From: JBBIPA01 sp037443085
Lineage (GTDB): Bacteria > Chloroflexota > Dehalococcoidia > GIF9 > UBA5629
Direction of reading: 5' to 3'
NCBI GenBank assembly: GCA_037443085.1
Contig: JBBIPA010000049.1
Coordinates: forward strand, 1-13,612
Length of the DNA stretch: 13,612 bases
The notes beneath the pieces were generated by a model that was not told where the DNA came from, did no database searches, and saw nothing but the letters and a program-made list of their open reading frames with translations. Shown here piece by piece: positions 1-7,684 of the stretch; positions within the stretch are counted from its first letter, which is position 1; each line of letters begins with the position of its first letter. The position numbers and the translations under genes are program-made.

Positions 1-55
1 ACCACAGACCCCGGTCTTATCAGGACCGTGCTCTAACCAACTGAGCTAATGGCCC
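1..55 (-). tRNA. tRNA-Ile (anticodon GAU), 3' end cut by window edge
   Basis: Read on the minus strand, the gene starts with acceptor GGGCCAT, then TA, a D stem GCTC/GAGC with loop AGTTGGTTA, an anticodon stem CGGTC/GACCG with loop CTGATAA (anticodon GAT), variable loop GGGTC, and the start of the T stem. About 55 of the expected 76-77 nt are visible; the T loop, the rest of the acceptor and any CCA lie outside the window. The GAU anticodon decodes AUC and AUU isoleucine codons. It has its own strong promoter immediately upstream. Confidence 0.95.
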
Positions 56-65
56 ACGCCGCAAA

Positions 66-95
66 AGTATAGCTTCTAATATTAAGAAGTGTCAA
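66..95 (-). promoter_or_regulatory. Sigma70-type promoter of tRNA-Ile
   Basis: Minus strand: a perfect -35 TTGACA at 95-90, an 18-nt spacer, and -10 TATACT at 71-66 (5 of 6 consensus). The predicted start is about 59-60, a few bases before the mature tRNA 5' end at 55. The spacer contains an imperfect dyad, CTTCT/AGAAG arms separated by 7 nt (73-89). Confidence 0.75.
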
Positions 96-406
96 GCTGG
101 ATTACTATTAAAATTACCGATGAAAGCTAATGCTTCATGATTCACACAGCGTCTATCACCATTAACTTCAAACCGCTCTCCAATTTTTCAGGCCTAGCAA
201 CCACAAAAGTACAAGCAGGAGCACTAAAACTAGCGAAGCATAATTTGGGCTTCGCCCTTTCTCCTTCGGATACCATATAGCCACAGGTGCGGAAAAACAA
301 GAACCTATTAGCCAGGAAAGTGCCCCGTCCAAATTCTGTGGTAGGCCATCACTAATCTATCTAGACTAGCTCAAACAGTATCCGCAGTGTGGTGTTGGGA
401 AGCCCT
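96..406. other. Intergenic region between tRNA-Ile and yraN
   Basis: About 310 bases without a convincing gene. It holds the candidate terminator at 233-255. A 44-codon minus-strand frame (ATG near 274, ending near 142) resembles no family I recognise and is not supported. I see no repeats or RNA gene here. Confidence 0.5.
233..255 (-). terminator. Candidate terminator after yraN
   Basis: Perfect 7-bp inverted repeat GCGAAGC (233-239) and GCTTCGC (249-255) with a 9-nt loop. On the minus strand the stem is followed by TAGTTTTAG, a short T-rich stretch, which would fit a weak intrinsic terminator for the pdxS-to-yraN operon about 150 nt past the yraN stop. The T tract is interrupted, so this is only moderately supported. 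Confidence 0.4.
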
Positions 407-766
407 TCAACTAATTGCATTTTCAAAAAGCTCTATTCTAATAGCTTTGCCATTTCGATCAAGCTCCACAGCAACAAAATCGATGCGCCATAGAGTAGAC
501 GAATTGCGATGAGTAGATATATAGGCCAAAGCTGAAGCGATGACCTTCTCTTTCTTGGCATGTGTTATTGACTCTTCAGGACTTCCAAAATCATTATTTG
601 TTTTGGTACGCACTTCTACAAATACCAGAAAATCATTTTTCTCTGAAACGATATCTATCTCACCTTGTTTGCAGCGGAAGTTTGTTTCACGAATAGAATA
701 TCCCCTTCTTTTGAGGAAGTTCACAGCTAATTTTTCTCCTAGGATTCCTACGTCTCTTCGATTCAT
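407..766 (-). CDS. yraN: UPF0102 family protein YraN
   Basis: A 119-residue protein of the UPF0102/YraN family, which has a PD-(D/E)XK nuclease-like fold and no firmly established role. Family hallmarks in order are GEKLAVNFLKRRGY near the N-terminus, NFRCKQGEIDIV with the acidic residues of the nuclease-like core (about residues 29-40), FVEVRTK (about 49-55) and FGSPEESI. The length is typical. I chose ATG at 766, whose ATGA overlaps the rnhB stop by 4 nt and gives the usual MNRR-type start. A TTG at 778 with GGTGAG six bases upstream is an alternative that adds four residues. It is the last gene of the operon; rnhB-yraN adjacency is common in bacteria. Confidence 0.9.
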   Translation of the reverse strand: MNRRDVGILGEKLAVNFLKRRGYSIRETNFRCKQGEIDIVSEKNDFLVFVEVRTKTNNDFGSPEESITHAKKEKVIASALAYISTHRNSSTLWRIDFVAVELDRNGKAIRIELFENAIS

Positions 767-1431
767 AGTAATTTGCAAGTTTCTCTCACCGGACCGAAGG
801 AAAAACGGTGAATTGGCGAAGGTCCGTGCTGTTTCAGGCTCTCCAAGTGGTACTCGGTCCCATAACCTTTGTGATTCTCCAGACCATAGTATGGATAGGC
901 CTTGCTGAATTCAACCATTATATAATCACGAGTCACCTTGGCTATAATCGAGGCACAGGCTATAGAAAAACAAAGTTTATCACCCTTGATGATTTTCTTC
1001 TGGAGGATATTGAGCTTTGGAATAGTCATGCCGTCTATGAGCAGAAAGTCCGGAGAACAATGGAGCTGTTCAATAGCTTGCCGCATAGCAAGCTTAGTAG
1101 CATTCAAAATATTAATCGAGTCTATGATCTGTGGCGGGACAATACCAATGCCAACTGCAATTGCCTCGACCATAATTAGTTTGTAGAGTGCTTCTCTTCT
1201 GGCTGGAGTGACCTCCTTACTATCGCGTATGTCTCTAAGTTTGTCAGGACTGACTGATTGCGGTAACATCACGGCTGCAGCAACAACGGGCCCCGCTAAA
1301 GCACCTCTACCAACCTCATCTATTCCAACAACATATTTATACCCCTGTGCATAGAGAGTATTCTCCTCTGCCAGCGTTGGTGAACCGCAGGAAGGTTTAT
1401 CATTCCACTTTCTGGATTGTCTCTCCACCAA
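763..1431 (-). CDS. rnhB: Ribonuclease HII
   Basis: Endonuclease that cuts the RNA strand of RNA-DNA hybrids and removes misincorporated ribonucleotides from DNA. The type 2 RNase H signature GIDEVGRGALAGPVV (residues 36-50) carries catalytic D38 and E39; D133 (LLIDGM) and D169 (AKVTRD) complete the metal-binding quartet. The C-terminal block with YGLENHKGYGT, HGPSPIHR and FGPV is conserved. About 30 residues before the core form an extension. The start is TTG at 1431, with GAGG three bases upstream. The next codon, GTG at 1428, has better spacing (six) and is an equally good start. The gene follows tmk by about 105 nt and overlaps yraN. Confidence 0.95.
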   Translation of the reverse strand: MVERQSRKWNDKPSCGSPTLAEENTLYAQGYKYVVGIDEVGRGALAGPVVAAAVMLPQSVSPDKLRDIRDSKEVTPARREALYKLIMVEAIAVGIGIVPPQIIDSINILNATKLAMRQAIEQLHCSPDFLLIDGMTIPKLNILQKKIIKGDKLCFSIACASIIAKVTRDYIMVEFSKAYPYYGLENHKGYGTEYHLESLKQHGPSPIHRFSFGPVRETCKLL

Positions 1432-1535
1432 TAACCTCGCTGTCTTTATTCGAAATCAACGGCTTGCCCCGGCGTAATAATGCGCTATGGTTCACGTAAT
1501 TGACCCCCAGTCGAAGCACAAGCTGTCGGTTTTAT

Positions 1536-2177
1536 TCAAGGTGTAGTGTAATTAATATGCAATAAGTCTAGCAGTTGACTAACTCTATCCCAAATAATAT
1601 TGCTGATCTCAGTCTTGGATAGAGTTGCATCAATCACCATCCATCTCTCAGGCTCTGCTGCAGCCAGTTTCTGATAACCTTCTCTTACTCTGTAGTGAAA
1701 GCTAAGTTCAGCTTTCTCAAATCTGTCCCTATTTTTTGTTTTTTTGCGGCTAAGTCCTTGTGCAACGGGTAAATCCAGCAATATAGTAAGATTGGGCTTA
1801 ATGCCTTTGGTTGCAATACAATTAATCGTTTCAATAGTCGCTAATTGTATACCACGACCATAGCCCTGATAAGCAATAGTGGAATCGGTGAAGCGATCGC
1901 AAATTACAATCTTGCCTTTTTGCAGGCTTGGCTGAATTATTTCGGCTACCAGTTGCGCACGGCATGCAGCAAAAAGGAAAAGTTCAGTTTCTGGAACAAC
2001 ATCATCCTCCCTTCTCTTTTTTAGCAACCGCCTCATTTCATTGCCTAAAACTGTACCTCCGGGTTCATAAATAAGCTCTACCTGGATACCTAAATCATAC
2101 AGTTTGTTATAGAGGACTTTAGACTGAAAGCTCTTGCCACATCCCTCACTACCTTCGAAAGTGATAAACAGACCCAA
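1536..2177 (-). CDS. tmk: Thymidylate kinase (dTMP kinase)
   Basis: Phosphorylates dTMP to dTDP with ATP in the cytosol, on both the de novo and salvage routes to dTTP. The P-loop GSEGCGKS is at residues 9-16, EPGGT at 38-42 (the usual preceding Arg is Tyr here), DRFTDS at 94-99, AYQGYGRG just after it, and a LID region with RKKTKNRDRFE at about 144-154. Length 213 is typical. The start is TTG at 2177, supported by AGGAG six bases upstream and by the family's usual start just before FITFEG. It lies 50 nt downstream of the R3H ATPase gene in the same operon. Confidence 0.95.
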   Translation of the reverse strand: MGLFITFEGSEGCGKSFQSKVLYNKLYDLGIQVELIYEPGGTVLGNEMRRLLKKRREDDVVPETELFLFAACRAQLVAEIIQPSLQKGKIVICDRFTDSTIAYQGYGRGIQLATIETINCIATKGIKPNLTILLDLPVAQGLSRKKTKNRDRFEKAELSFHYRVREGYQKLAAAEPERWMVIDATLSKTEISNIIWDRVSQLLDLLHINYTTP

Positions 2178-2227
2178 ATATATCTCCTGTTTATATTTAG
2201 CTTAAAAACATATTATGTAAATCACAT

Positions 2228-3730
2228 CTACCGTTTTGAAATCACGACTCGCCTATCCGGTTCCTTACCAAGGCTCTGAGAATTCAAGTCATGACGTTTA
2301 GCAAGAACATGTTGCAAACGGCGAATAAATGAGTTCTGTGGGGCCAGTTCCACTGGTCCCGAGCCTTCTTTTATTTGACTCATTGCCTTCTCTACTTCTT
2401 GCAATGCTGAGTTTGTTGAAAGGTCTTTCTGAGAGAGATATATATTTTCGAGGCATTGCCTTAGTTGTGGCAGGTTACTGCTCTTAACAGCATATATGGG
2501 AATGCCAATCATCTCGGCATCTCGTATTCTCTGAGGTTTTCTTCGGTAGTAGTTTTTGGTTGTTAGCAAAAGATTTGATTCTCTGAGGTTATTGGTGAGA
2601 TGCAAAGGAATCATCTTCTCTCTCGCAGCCTCTTCTAGCTTAGAGCGATTGACACCAAAAAGGTATATCCGTGGCTTTTCTGCCTTTGTTTCTGTTTGCT
2701 TATGATTGATGACACGAGAAGTTTCTGTTTGCCCTCTTCTTATCTCACCATCTCCATCGAGCCATCGTACCTCCGCTTTTTGAGTTTGGGCGTGAAGAAG
2801 AGAATCAACAGCTTCTCCAACATCAGGATGAACAATAACCTTGTCCCGTTCTTGAATTTCGACCACTATGTCAAAAGTGGGTGGAGCTTTACGTTCCAAG
2901 ATTGATTTCTGGGTATGTCGCCGCCTCGCCTCCTCGTCTCCCAATGTCACTGTTTGGACACCACCTATCAGATCAGACAAAGTAGGGTTCATCATTAAGT
3001 TCTCTAGGCTGTTTCCATGTGCAGTACCTACTAATTGGACACCTCGTTCGGCTATAGTTCTAGCAGCATCAGCTTCAAGGCTAGTGCCAATCTCGTCAAC
3101 AATGATTACTTCTGGCATATGGTTTTCTACCGCTTCAATCATTACAGCGTGTTGCATTGTTGGTGATGGCACCTGCATCCGCCGAGCATACCCTATCCCT
3201 GGGTGTGGAATATCACCATCCCCTGCAATTTCATTGGATGTGTCAACAACTATCACTCGTTTCTTGAGATCATCAGACAGCACGCGGGCCACTTCACGTA
3301 GCATGGTTGTTTTACCGATGCCAGGTCGACCCAAAAGAAGCACATTCTTTCCTGACTCAACGAGATCCTGAATAATTTTTACAGTCCCGTATACAGCTCT
3401 GCCAACTCGGCAGGTCAATCCTACAATTTTTCCCTCCCTGTTGCGAATAGCAGAAATCCTGTGCAGTGTTCGCTCGATGCCAGCACGGTTATCCCCGCTG
3501 AAAATACCTATGCGGCCGGTAACATGATCGATGTCCGAGGGAGAGATATCGTCAGGGCTTAGGGTTATTTCCCTTTGTGGATAGCGAGCTTCAGGTGGCC
3601 GTCCTAAGTCCAGTACAATTTCCAGGAGTTCGCTATTGTCTGCTTGCTGGAGAAGTGCTTTATGAATATTTGGTGGTAAAACGTTGAGTAATGCGTCTAA
3701 GTCGTCAGCAATTACTTTTTGCAATAGCAT
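2228..3730 (-). CDS. SpoIIIAA/Ycf45-like AAA ATPase with C-terminal R3H domain
   Basis: A 500-residue P-loop ATPase of the group that joins a SpoIIIAA/secretion-ATPase-like domain to a nucleic-acid-binding R3H domain (Ycf45 in cyanobacteria and plastids). The Walker A motif GRPGIGKTT is at 134-142. DTSNEIAGDGDIPHPGIG (about 163-180) and the Walker B VIIVDEIG (208-215) follow. A QLVGTAHGN sensor-like motif is at 232-240. The C-terminus (about 468-498) holds R and H residues spaced as in R3H domains. A single-stranded nucleic-acid function is inferred from the family; the cellular role is unknown. The start overlaps pdxT by 26 nt. ATG at 3730 directly abuts GGGAG; a TTG at 3724 has ideal six-base spacing and may be the true start. 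Confidence 0.85.
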   Translation of the reverse strand: MLLQKVIADDLDALLNVLPPNIHKALLQQADNSELLEIVLDLGRPPEARYPQREITLSPDDISPSDIDHVTGRIGIFSGDNRAGIERTLHRISAIRNREGKIVGLTCRVGRAVYGTVKIIQDLVESGKNVLLLGRPGIGKTTMLREVARVLSDDLKKRVIVVDTSNEIAGDGDIPHPGIGYARRMQVPSPTMQHAVMIEAVENHMPEVIIVDEIGTSLEADAARTIAERGVQLVGTAHGNSLENLMMNPTLSDLIGGVQTVTLGDEEARRRHTQKSILERKAPPTFDIVVEIQERDKVIVHPDVGEAVDSLLHAQTQKAEVRWLDGDGEIRRGQTETSRVINHKQTETKAEKPRIYLFGVNRSKLEEAAREKMIPLHLTNNLRESNLLLTTKNYYRRKPQRIRDAEMIGIPIYAVKSSNLPQLRQCLENIYLSQKDLSTNSALQEVEKAMSQIKEGSGPVELAPQNSFIRRLQHVLAKRHDLNSQSLGKEPDRRVVISKR

Positions 3731-4298
3731 CTCCCGAAATGAAGCTCAGAAAATACTCGTGAAACCTTAAGTCATCAGAGAGTTCCGGGTGGAAAGCGCA
3801 GGCAAGCATACTTCCTTGCCTGACTGCTACAGCACGATCGTTTATACGACATAACACTTCAACACCTGGCTCTATTCTTTTCACAACAGGCGCTCGAATA
3901 AATATGCCGCGGAATGCTCTATCACCGAGGAATGGCATAGATAAATCAGATTCGAAGCTATCTACCTGCCTACCATACGCGTTACGTTTTATCTCAATAC
4001 CCATAACTCCAATAGGTTCCACTTCAGCTTCCATCACATTTTTGGCCAGAAGAATCATCCCAGCACAAGTCCCAAGTACTGGTAATCCCTCCTTAATAAG
4101 CTTCTTGATCGGCTCCATTAGTCGATAATCTGACAGGAGCCTGCTCATAGTAGTACTTTCGCCACCAGGGATTATTAGTGCCTTTATTTTACCAAGGTCT
4201 GAAGGCAAGCGGACAGGAATGGGATCAACGTTGAGGTCGGCCAAAATCTTCATATGTTCGGCAAAGGCTCCTTGAAGAGCCAGAACACCGATTTTCAT
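3705..4298 (-). CDS. pdxT: Pyridoxal 5'-phosphate synthase, glutaminase subunit PdxT
   Basis: Class I glutamine amidotransferase that releases ammonia from glutamine and channels it to PdxS for PLP synthesis by the DXP-independent route. ALQGAFAEH is at the N-terminus, PGGEST at 44-49, the nucleophile C78 in GTCAGM, and the H170/E172 pair in AFHPEL completes the triad. Length 197 is typical, with a short extra tail (SGDAIAKSNC) produced by overlap with the next gene. ATG at 4298 lies one base after the pdxS stop, and GAGG eight bases upstream lies inside the end of pdxS, so translational coupling is likely. Confidence 0.96.
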   Translation of the reverse strand: MKIGVLALQGAFAEHMKILADLNVDPIPVRLPSDLGKIKALIIPGGESTTMSRLLSDYRLMEPIKKLIKEGLPVLGTCAGMILLAKNVMEAEVEPIGVMGIEIKRNAYGRQVDSFESDLSMPFLGDRAFRGIFIRAPVVKRIEPGVEVLCRINDRAVAVRQGSMLACAFHPELSDDLRFHEYFLSFISGDAIAKSNC

Positions 4299-4299
4299 A

Positions 4300-5193
4300 C
4301 TACCAACCTCTGGATGCCAGCAATCCCTCCGGTGGTATGCTTTTGATGTCTAATCCTGGCATAGCAGTTCCCAGGTCTTTAGATGCTTCAGCAACCACTT
4401 CAGGATTGTTATAGTGAGTTGTCGCTTTAACAATAGCTTTCGCCCTTCTTGCGGGGTCGCTGGATTTAAAGATACCTGATCCAACAAAAATGCCATCGGC
4501 ACCTAATTGCATCATCAAAGCTGCATCGGCTGGTGTAGCAACACCGCCAGCGGCGAAGTTGACGACAGGTAGTTTGCCCATGTTGTGAATTTCCATGACT
4601 AATTCAAGAGGAGCACCCAGTGCTTTTGCCTCAGCCATAAGTTCTTCTTCAGGCATAGCTTTGAGCTTGCGTATACTATCCTGAACAGCCCTCATGTGTC
4701 TTACTGCCTCTACTATATTGCCGGTGCCTGCCTCCCCTTTGGTGCGTATCATAGCGGCTCCCTCGGCAATACGTCGTAATGCTTCACCCAGGTCACGACA
4801 ACCGCAAACAAAAGGAATTTTAAAAGTATGCTTCCAAATGTGATGGCTCTCATCGGCTGGAGTTAATACTTCAGACTCGTCGATGAAGTCGATCCCCAAT
4901 GATTCCAATACTTGGGCCTCTACAAAATGCCCAATACGGCATTTCGCCATAACGGGAATTGTTACTGCTTCCATTATGGCAAGAATGATAGTGGGGTCAG
5001 CCATACGAGCTACTCCACCAGCAGCTCTAATATCAGCTGGCACTCGTTCCAGAGCCATGACAGCACAAGCACCTGCTTCCTGTGCAATCTTTGCCTGCTC
5101 AGGGGTGACCACATCCATGATCACACCACCCTTGAGCATCTGAGCAAGACCAGTCTTTACTTTCCATGTACCGATATTCGTTTCTTGCTTCAT
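4300..5193 (-). CDS. pdxS: Pyridoxal 5'-phosphate synthase, synthase subunit PdxS
   Basis: TIM-barrel subunit that builds PLP from ribose 5-phosphate, glyceraldehyde 3-phosphate and ammonia; it normally forms a dodecamer carrying PdxT. The catalytic residues are present: D27 in KGGVIMDVV, K84 in PVMAKCRIGH and K152 in MIRTKGEAGTGN. The phosphate-binding FAAGGVATPADAALMM and GADGIFVGSGIF blocks are intact. Length 297 is standard. ATG at 5193 fits the family start, and a stop codon 18 bases upstream in frame excludes a longer form. Oddly, the only strong Shine-Dalgarno (AGGAGG, 5221-5216) is 22 nt away. It is the first gene of the leftward operon, divergent from tsaD. Confidence 0.97.
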   Translation of the reverse strand: MKQETNIGTWKVKTGLAQMLKGGVIMDVVTPEQAKIAQEAGACAVMALERVPADIRAAGGVARMADPTIILAIMEAVTIPVMAKCRIGHFVEAQVLESLGIDFIDESEVLTPADESHHIWKHTFKIPFVCGCRDLGEALRRIAEGAAMIRTKGEAGTGNIVEAVRHMRAVQDSIRKLKAMPEEELMAEAKALGAPLELVMEIHNMGKLPVVNFAAGGVATPADAALMMQLGADGIFVGSGIFKSSDPARRAKAIVKATTHYNNPEVVAEASKDLGTAMPGLDIKSIPPEGLLASRGW

Positions 5194-5203
5194 GCTAGTA
5201 GAT

Positions 5204-5222
5204 AAGGACTAACCCCCTCCTT
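5204..5222 (-). promoter_or_regulatory. Hairpin over orphan Shine-Dalgarno in the pdxS leader
   Basis: On the minus strand AAGGA (5222-5218) can pair with TCCTT (5208-5204) across a 9-nt G-rich loop. AGGAGG is partly in this stem and lies 22 nt before the pdxS ATG, too far for normal use. The predicted message would start almost at this hairpin. Whether it controls initiation or protects the 5' end is open. Confidence 0.35.
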
Positions 5223-5228
5223 TATATA

Positions 5229-5257
5229 ATTCTACCTGTGTTTGCTCACTCTATCAA
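5229..5257 (-). promoter_or_regulatory. Promoter of the pdxS operon
   Basis: Minus strand: -35 TTGATA at 5257-5252, a 17-nt spacer and -10 TAGAAT at 5234-5229 (10 of 12 consensus bases). The predicted start is near 5222. A second, weaker match, TTGAAA-17-TAGAGT, lies slightly upstream (5276-5248). Confidence 0.55.
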
Positions 5258-5289
5258 ATTCTGAAGCGTGTTTCAAATCTCACCGCTTA

Positions 5290-5298
5290 TGCTATAAT
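5290..5298 (+). promoter_or_regulatory. Extended -10 promoter of tsaD
   Basis: TGC followed by a perfect TATAAT (5293-5298). No good -35 is seen at the right distance, as is usual for extended -10 promoters. The expected start, six to seven bases downstream, coincides with the tsaD ATG at 5306. Confidence 0.7.
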
Positions 5299-5305
5299 CC
5301 TGCTT

Positions 5306-6295
5306 ATGAAAATTCTGGGTATTGAAACATCATGCGATGAGACCGCAGCCGCCGTAGTGGAAGATGGAGCTGTAATACTGTCAAACGTGGTGGCTTCCCA
5401 GGTAGATATCCATTCCCGCTATGGCGGCATCGTTCCTGAGGTGGCTTCGCGTCAGCACATGCTGGCAATTCTCCCAGTGCTGGAGAACGCTATGACCATG
5501 GCAAAAGTCAGCTGGCAAGATATCAGTGCCGTAGCCGTTACTTTTGGTCCTGGATTAGCTGGTTCATTATTAGTGGGAGTAAACGTAGCAAAGGCAATAG
5601 CTTTGGCACGTAGTATGCCTCTAATGGGCGTCAATCATCTCGAAGGACATATTTATGCCAACTGGTTAAGCCAAAGTCAGCCTATTTTACCTTGCCTCTG
5701 TCTCATTGTATCCGGCGGGCACAGTGATTTGCTATTAATGGACGGGCATGGCCAGTTTAGAAAGTTGGGGCAGACTCGAGATGATGCTGCCGGCGAGGCT
5801 TTTGATAAGGGAGCCAGAATTCTAGGTCTGGGTTATCCCGGTGGGCCAGCAATTCAAGCAGTGGCGAGCAATGGAATACCTCACATTCCTCTACCACGGG
5901 CATGGCTTAAGGGTAGCGATGATTTTAGTTTTAGTGGCTTGAAAACTGCCTTGCTGCATTTAGTTCAATCAAACAATAAGGCCTCAAGTTCTTGTTCAAC
6001 TGCTGATGAGGCAGCCAGTTTTCAGCAGGCAATTGTAGAAATACTGGCTACCAAAACGATACAGGCGGCGGATAGATTAGGCATTAAACAGATAGTGTTG
6101 GCGGGAGGAGTAGCTGCCAATAAAGCATTAGGTGATTATTTCGTTCAAAACTCACCCATCCCTGTTATGATACCCCCACCGGTTTTGTGTACTGACAACG
6201 CAGCCATGATTGCTGCTTGCGGTTATTATCACTTCAAGGCTGGCAAAATCAATGGTCTTGATATTGATGTTATGCCTAGTCTCATGCTCGGTTGA
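5306..6295 (+). CDS. tsaD: tRNA N6-adenosine threonylcarbamoyltransferase TsaD
   Basis: Transfers the threonylcarbamoyl group from threonylcarbamoyl-AMP to A37 of ANN-decoding tRNAs, working with TsaB and TsaE; one substrate class is tRNA-Ile, a gene for which sits at the left edge of this window. The ASKHA-fold start ILGIETSCDET is intact. SRYGGIVPEVASRQH is at 37-51, the metal-binding H111 and H115 in NHLEGH, VSGGHSDL at 135-142, DDFSFSGLKTALLH mid-protein, and CTDNAAMIAACGY with the third metal ligand near the C-terminus. Length 329 is typical. There is no Shine-Dalgarno; the ATG sits at the predicted transcription start, suggesting a leaderless message. The 3' end overlaps the convergent DUF2851 gene by 14 bp. 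Confidence 0.97.
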   Translation: MKILGIETSCDETAAAVVEDGAVILSNVVASQVDIHSRYGGIVPEVASRQHMLAILPVLENAMTMAKVSWQDISAVAVTFGPGLAGSLLVGVNVAKAIALARSMPLMGVNHLEGHIYANWLSQSQPILPCLCLIVSGGHSDLLLMDGHGQFRKLGQTRDDAAGEAFDKGARILGLGYPGGPAIQAVASNGIPHIPLPRAWLKGSDDFSFSGLKTALLHLVQSNNKASSSCSTADEAASFQQAIVEILATKTIQAADRLGIKQIVLAGGVAANKALGDYFVQNSPIPVMIPPPVLCTDNAAMIAACGYYHFKAGKINGLDIDVMPSLMLG

Positions 6296-7670
6296 TGACA
6301 ATAGGACATTCTAGGCAATTTCGATGGCGGCAGTAATTCTTAAAGATATGAATGAGCCCTTGCTGCTGTACGGCTGAAAGATTTGCATCCGGCCTTATCA
6401 GAAGTTGTTGCCTCATGAAGCGAATAAGATTATTGCTTCCCAGTTTGGGATAATTTAGGTAGATAGCAAGAGCTTTCTCCCGGAGTTTGGGATCGGTAAA
6501 TAGTTTTCCCCAGGCATAAGCAAAGGGCAACACAATATTTACTGCTATTTCAGCAGCTTTATTCTGTCCCAACAACGCTGCGCTTCTCGCCGCAGTGATT
6601 CCAAAATCAATATGATTCGTCCAATAACCTTGAGCAGGAATAATTAAACCATCTTCGATCCATTGATGTGCATGCGTTCGCGGACTTGCCCTGACTAAGC
6701 TCAAAGTGCTCCGCAGCAATCCAGCATCGTAATACCTGCTGACAAGATGACTGAGTGCTACAAGACGACGAGTAGGAAAATTATATGGGTGCACTCTAAA
6801 AAAATACCAATCGTTTTGGTTCATAGTTCTAGCTATTTTGCTCATTTGCCACATTATTTCCAATTCTGCCACCACAGGGTCTTCTTTTAATTCACGTTTT
6901 AGGCGATGCCTTTGAGACGGCAATAACCCCGCAGTTCCCAGAATCAATGCCTGGTGAATAACACTATCATTGCCATTATGTTCAAGCATTCTAAGCGGTA
7001 ACATATCCGCAAGTTGCTCAAAAGAACTGGTATTCTTGTCATAACCTAAAGCCCTACTTATATTTCTAAAAAGTACTTGTCCGGCATTTTCTTCAACTAG
7101 ACTTTTCTCGAATGCAGTGACTTTTTTGATAAATCTTTTTTTGCCAGTTGTATTCAATACATCGATCAAGGATTTGTGTTCAAAACAGCCATACACTTTT
7201 GGGCATGAGGGTGTAAAGGAATACGATAATCTAGTTCTCCGATTCAATTTGCTCAAAGGACGGGTAAGGTAATGCCATAAGTGGATTGTCGGAATCCCAT
7301 TGCCGTTCTGGAGCACAGTGGCTGTTTGACAGTCATGCCACATAACTACATGGAGTACTACATTGTTGTAATTACTATCCAGATGGTGGCCATGACTATA
7401 CCACTGGCTGGATCTGACATGAACTTCAATATTGCCTTTTACTGTTTTGTCGCCAATGGTCAAGATAGCATCACAAAAGTCACCTCCACCATCAATACAA
7501 GCCCGCCCAGAGAAAACCGTACAAACTTTCTCGCCTGAATCTGTAACCAGATCAGCCACCAATTGCTGCTGCCATATATGGGCAACAAGTTTCTCTGAAA
7601 TCAGCTCATTCACTTTATACACGCTTACGTGTAAAACATTGTTAAAAATTATCTTTTCCTCTGTATACAT
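6282..7670 (-). CDS. DUF2851 family protein
   Basis: A 462-residue protein of the uncharacterised DUF2851 family. Hallmarks are a central block GNIEVHVRSSQWYSHGHH followed by NNVVLHVVMWHD (about 79-113), preceded by GGGDFCDAIL (61-70), and a C-terminal cysteine cluster C-x4-C-x2-C followed by PI (about 444-456). The D-F motif plus E-x-H some 18 residues later recalls the PD-(D/E)XK nuclease layout, but that is only my inference. No signal peptide or membrane segment is evident. ATG at 7670 is 14 nt after the XRE gene stop, so the two form one unit. No clear ribosome binding site precedes this ATG, and an in-frame GTG near residue 20 is possible. Confidence 0.85.
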   Translation of the reverse strand: MYTEEKIIFNNVLHVSVYKVNELISEKLVAHIWQQQLVADLVTDSGEKVCTVFSGRACIDGGGDFCDAILTIGDKTVKGNIEVHVRSSQWYSHGHHLDSNYNNVVLHVVMWHDCQTATVLQNGNGIPTIHLWHYLTRPLSKLNRRTRLSYSFTPSCPKVYGCFEHKSLIDVLNTTGKKRFIKKVTAFEKSLVEENAGQVLFRNISRALGYDKNTSSFEQLADMLPLRMLEHNGNDSVIHQALILGTAGLLPSQRHRLKRELKEDPVVAELEIMWQMSKIARTMNQNDWYFFRVHPYNFPTRRLVALSHLVSRYYDAGLLRSTLSLVRASPRTHAHQWIEDGLIIPAQGYWTNHIDFGITAARSAALLGQNKAAEIAVNIVLPFAYAWGKLFTDPKLREKALAIYLNYPKLGSNNLIRFMRQQLLIRPDANLSAVQQQGLIHIFKNYCRHRNCLECPIVINRA

Positions 7671-7684
7671 TCGGAATAGCTTTA

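Noticed and set aside
142..274. A 44-codon minus-strand ORF between yraN and tRNA-Ile
   Set aside because: No family resemblance, and it runs through the candidate terminator hairpin; probably chance.
1391..1485. A 31-codon minus-strand ORF (GTG start) between tmk and rnhB
   Set aside because: It overlaps the start of rnhB in another frame and resembles nothing I know; GGGGG before its GTG is not enough support.
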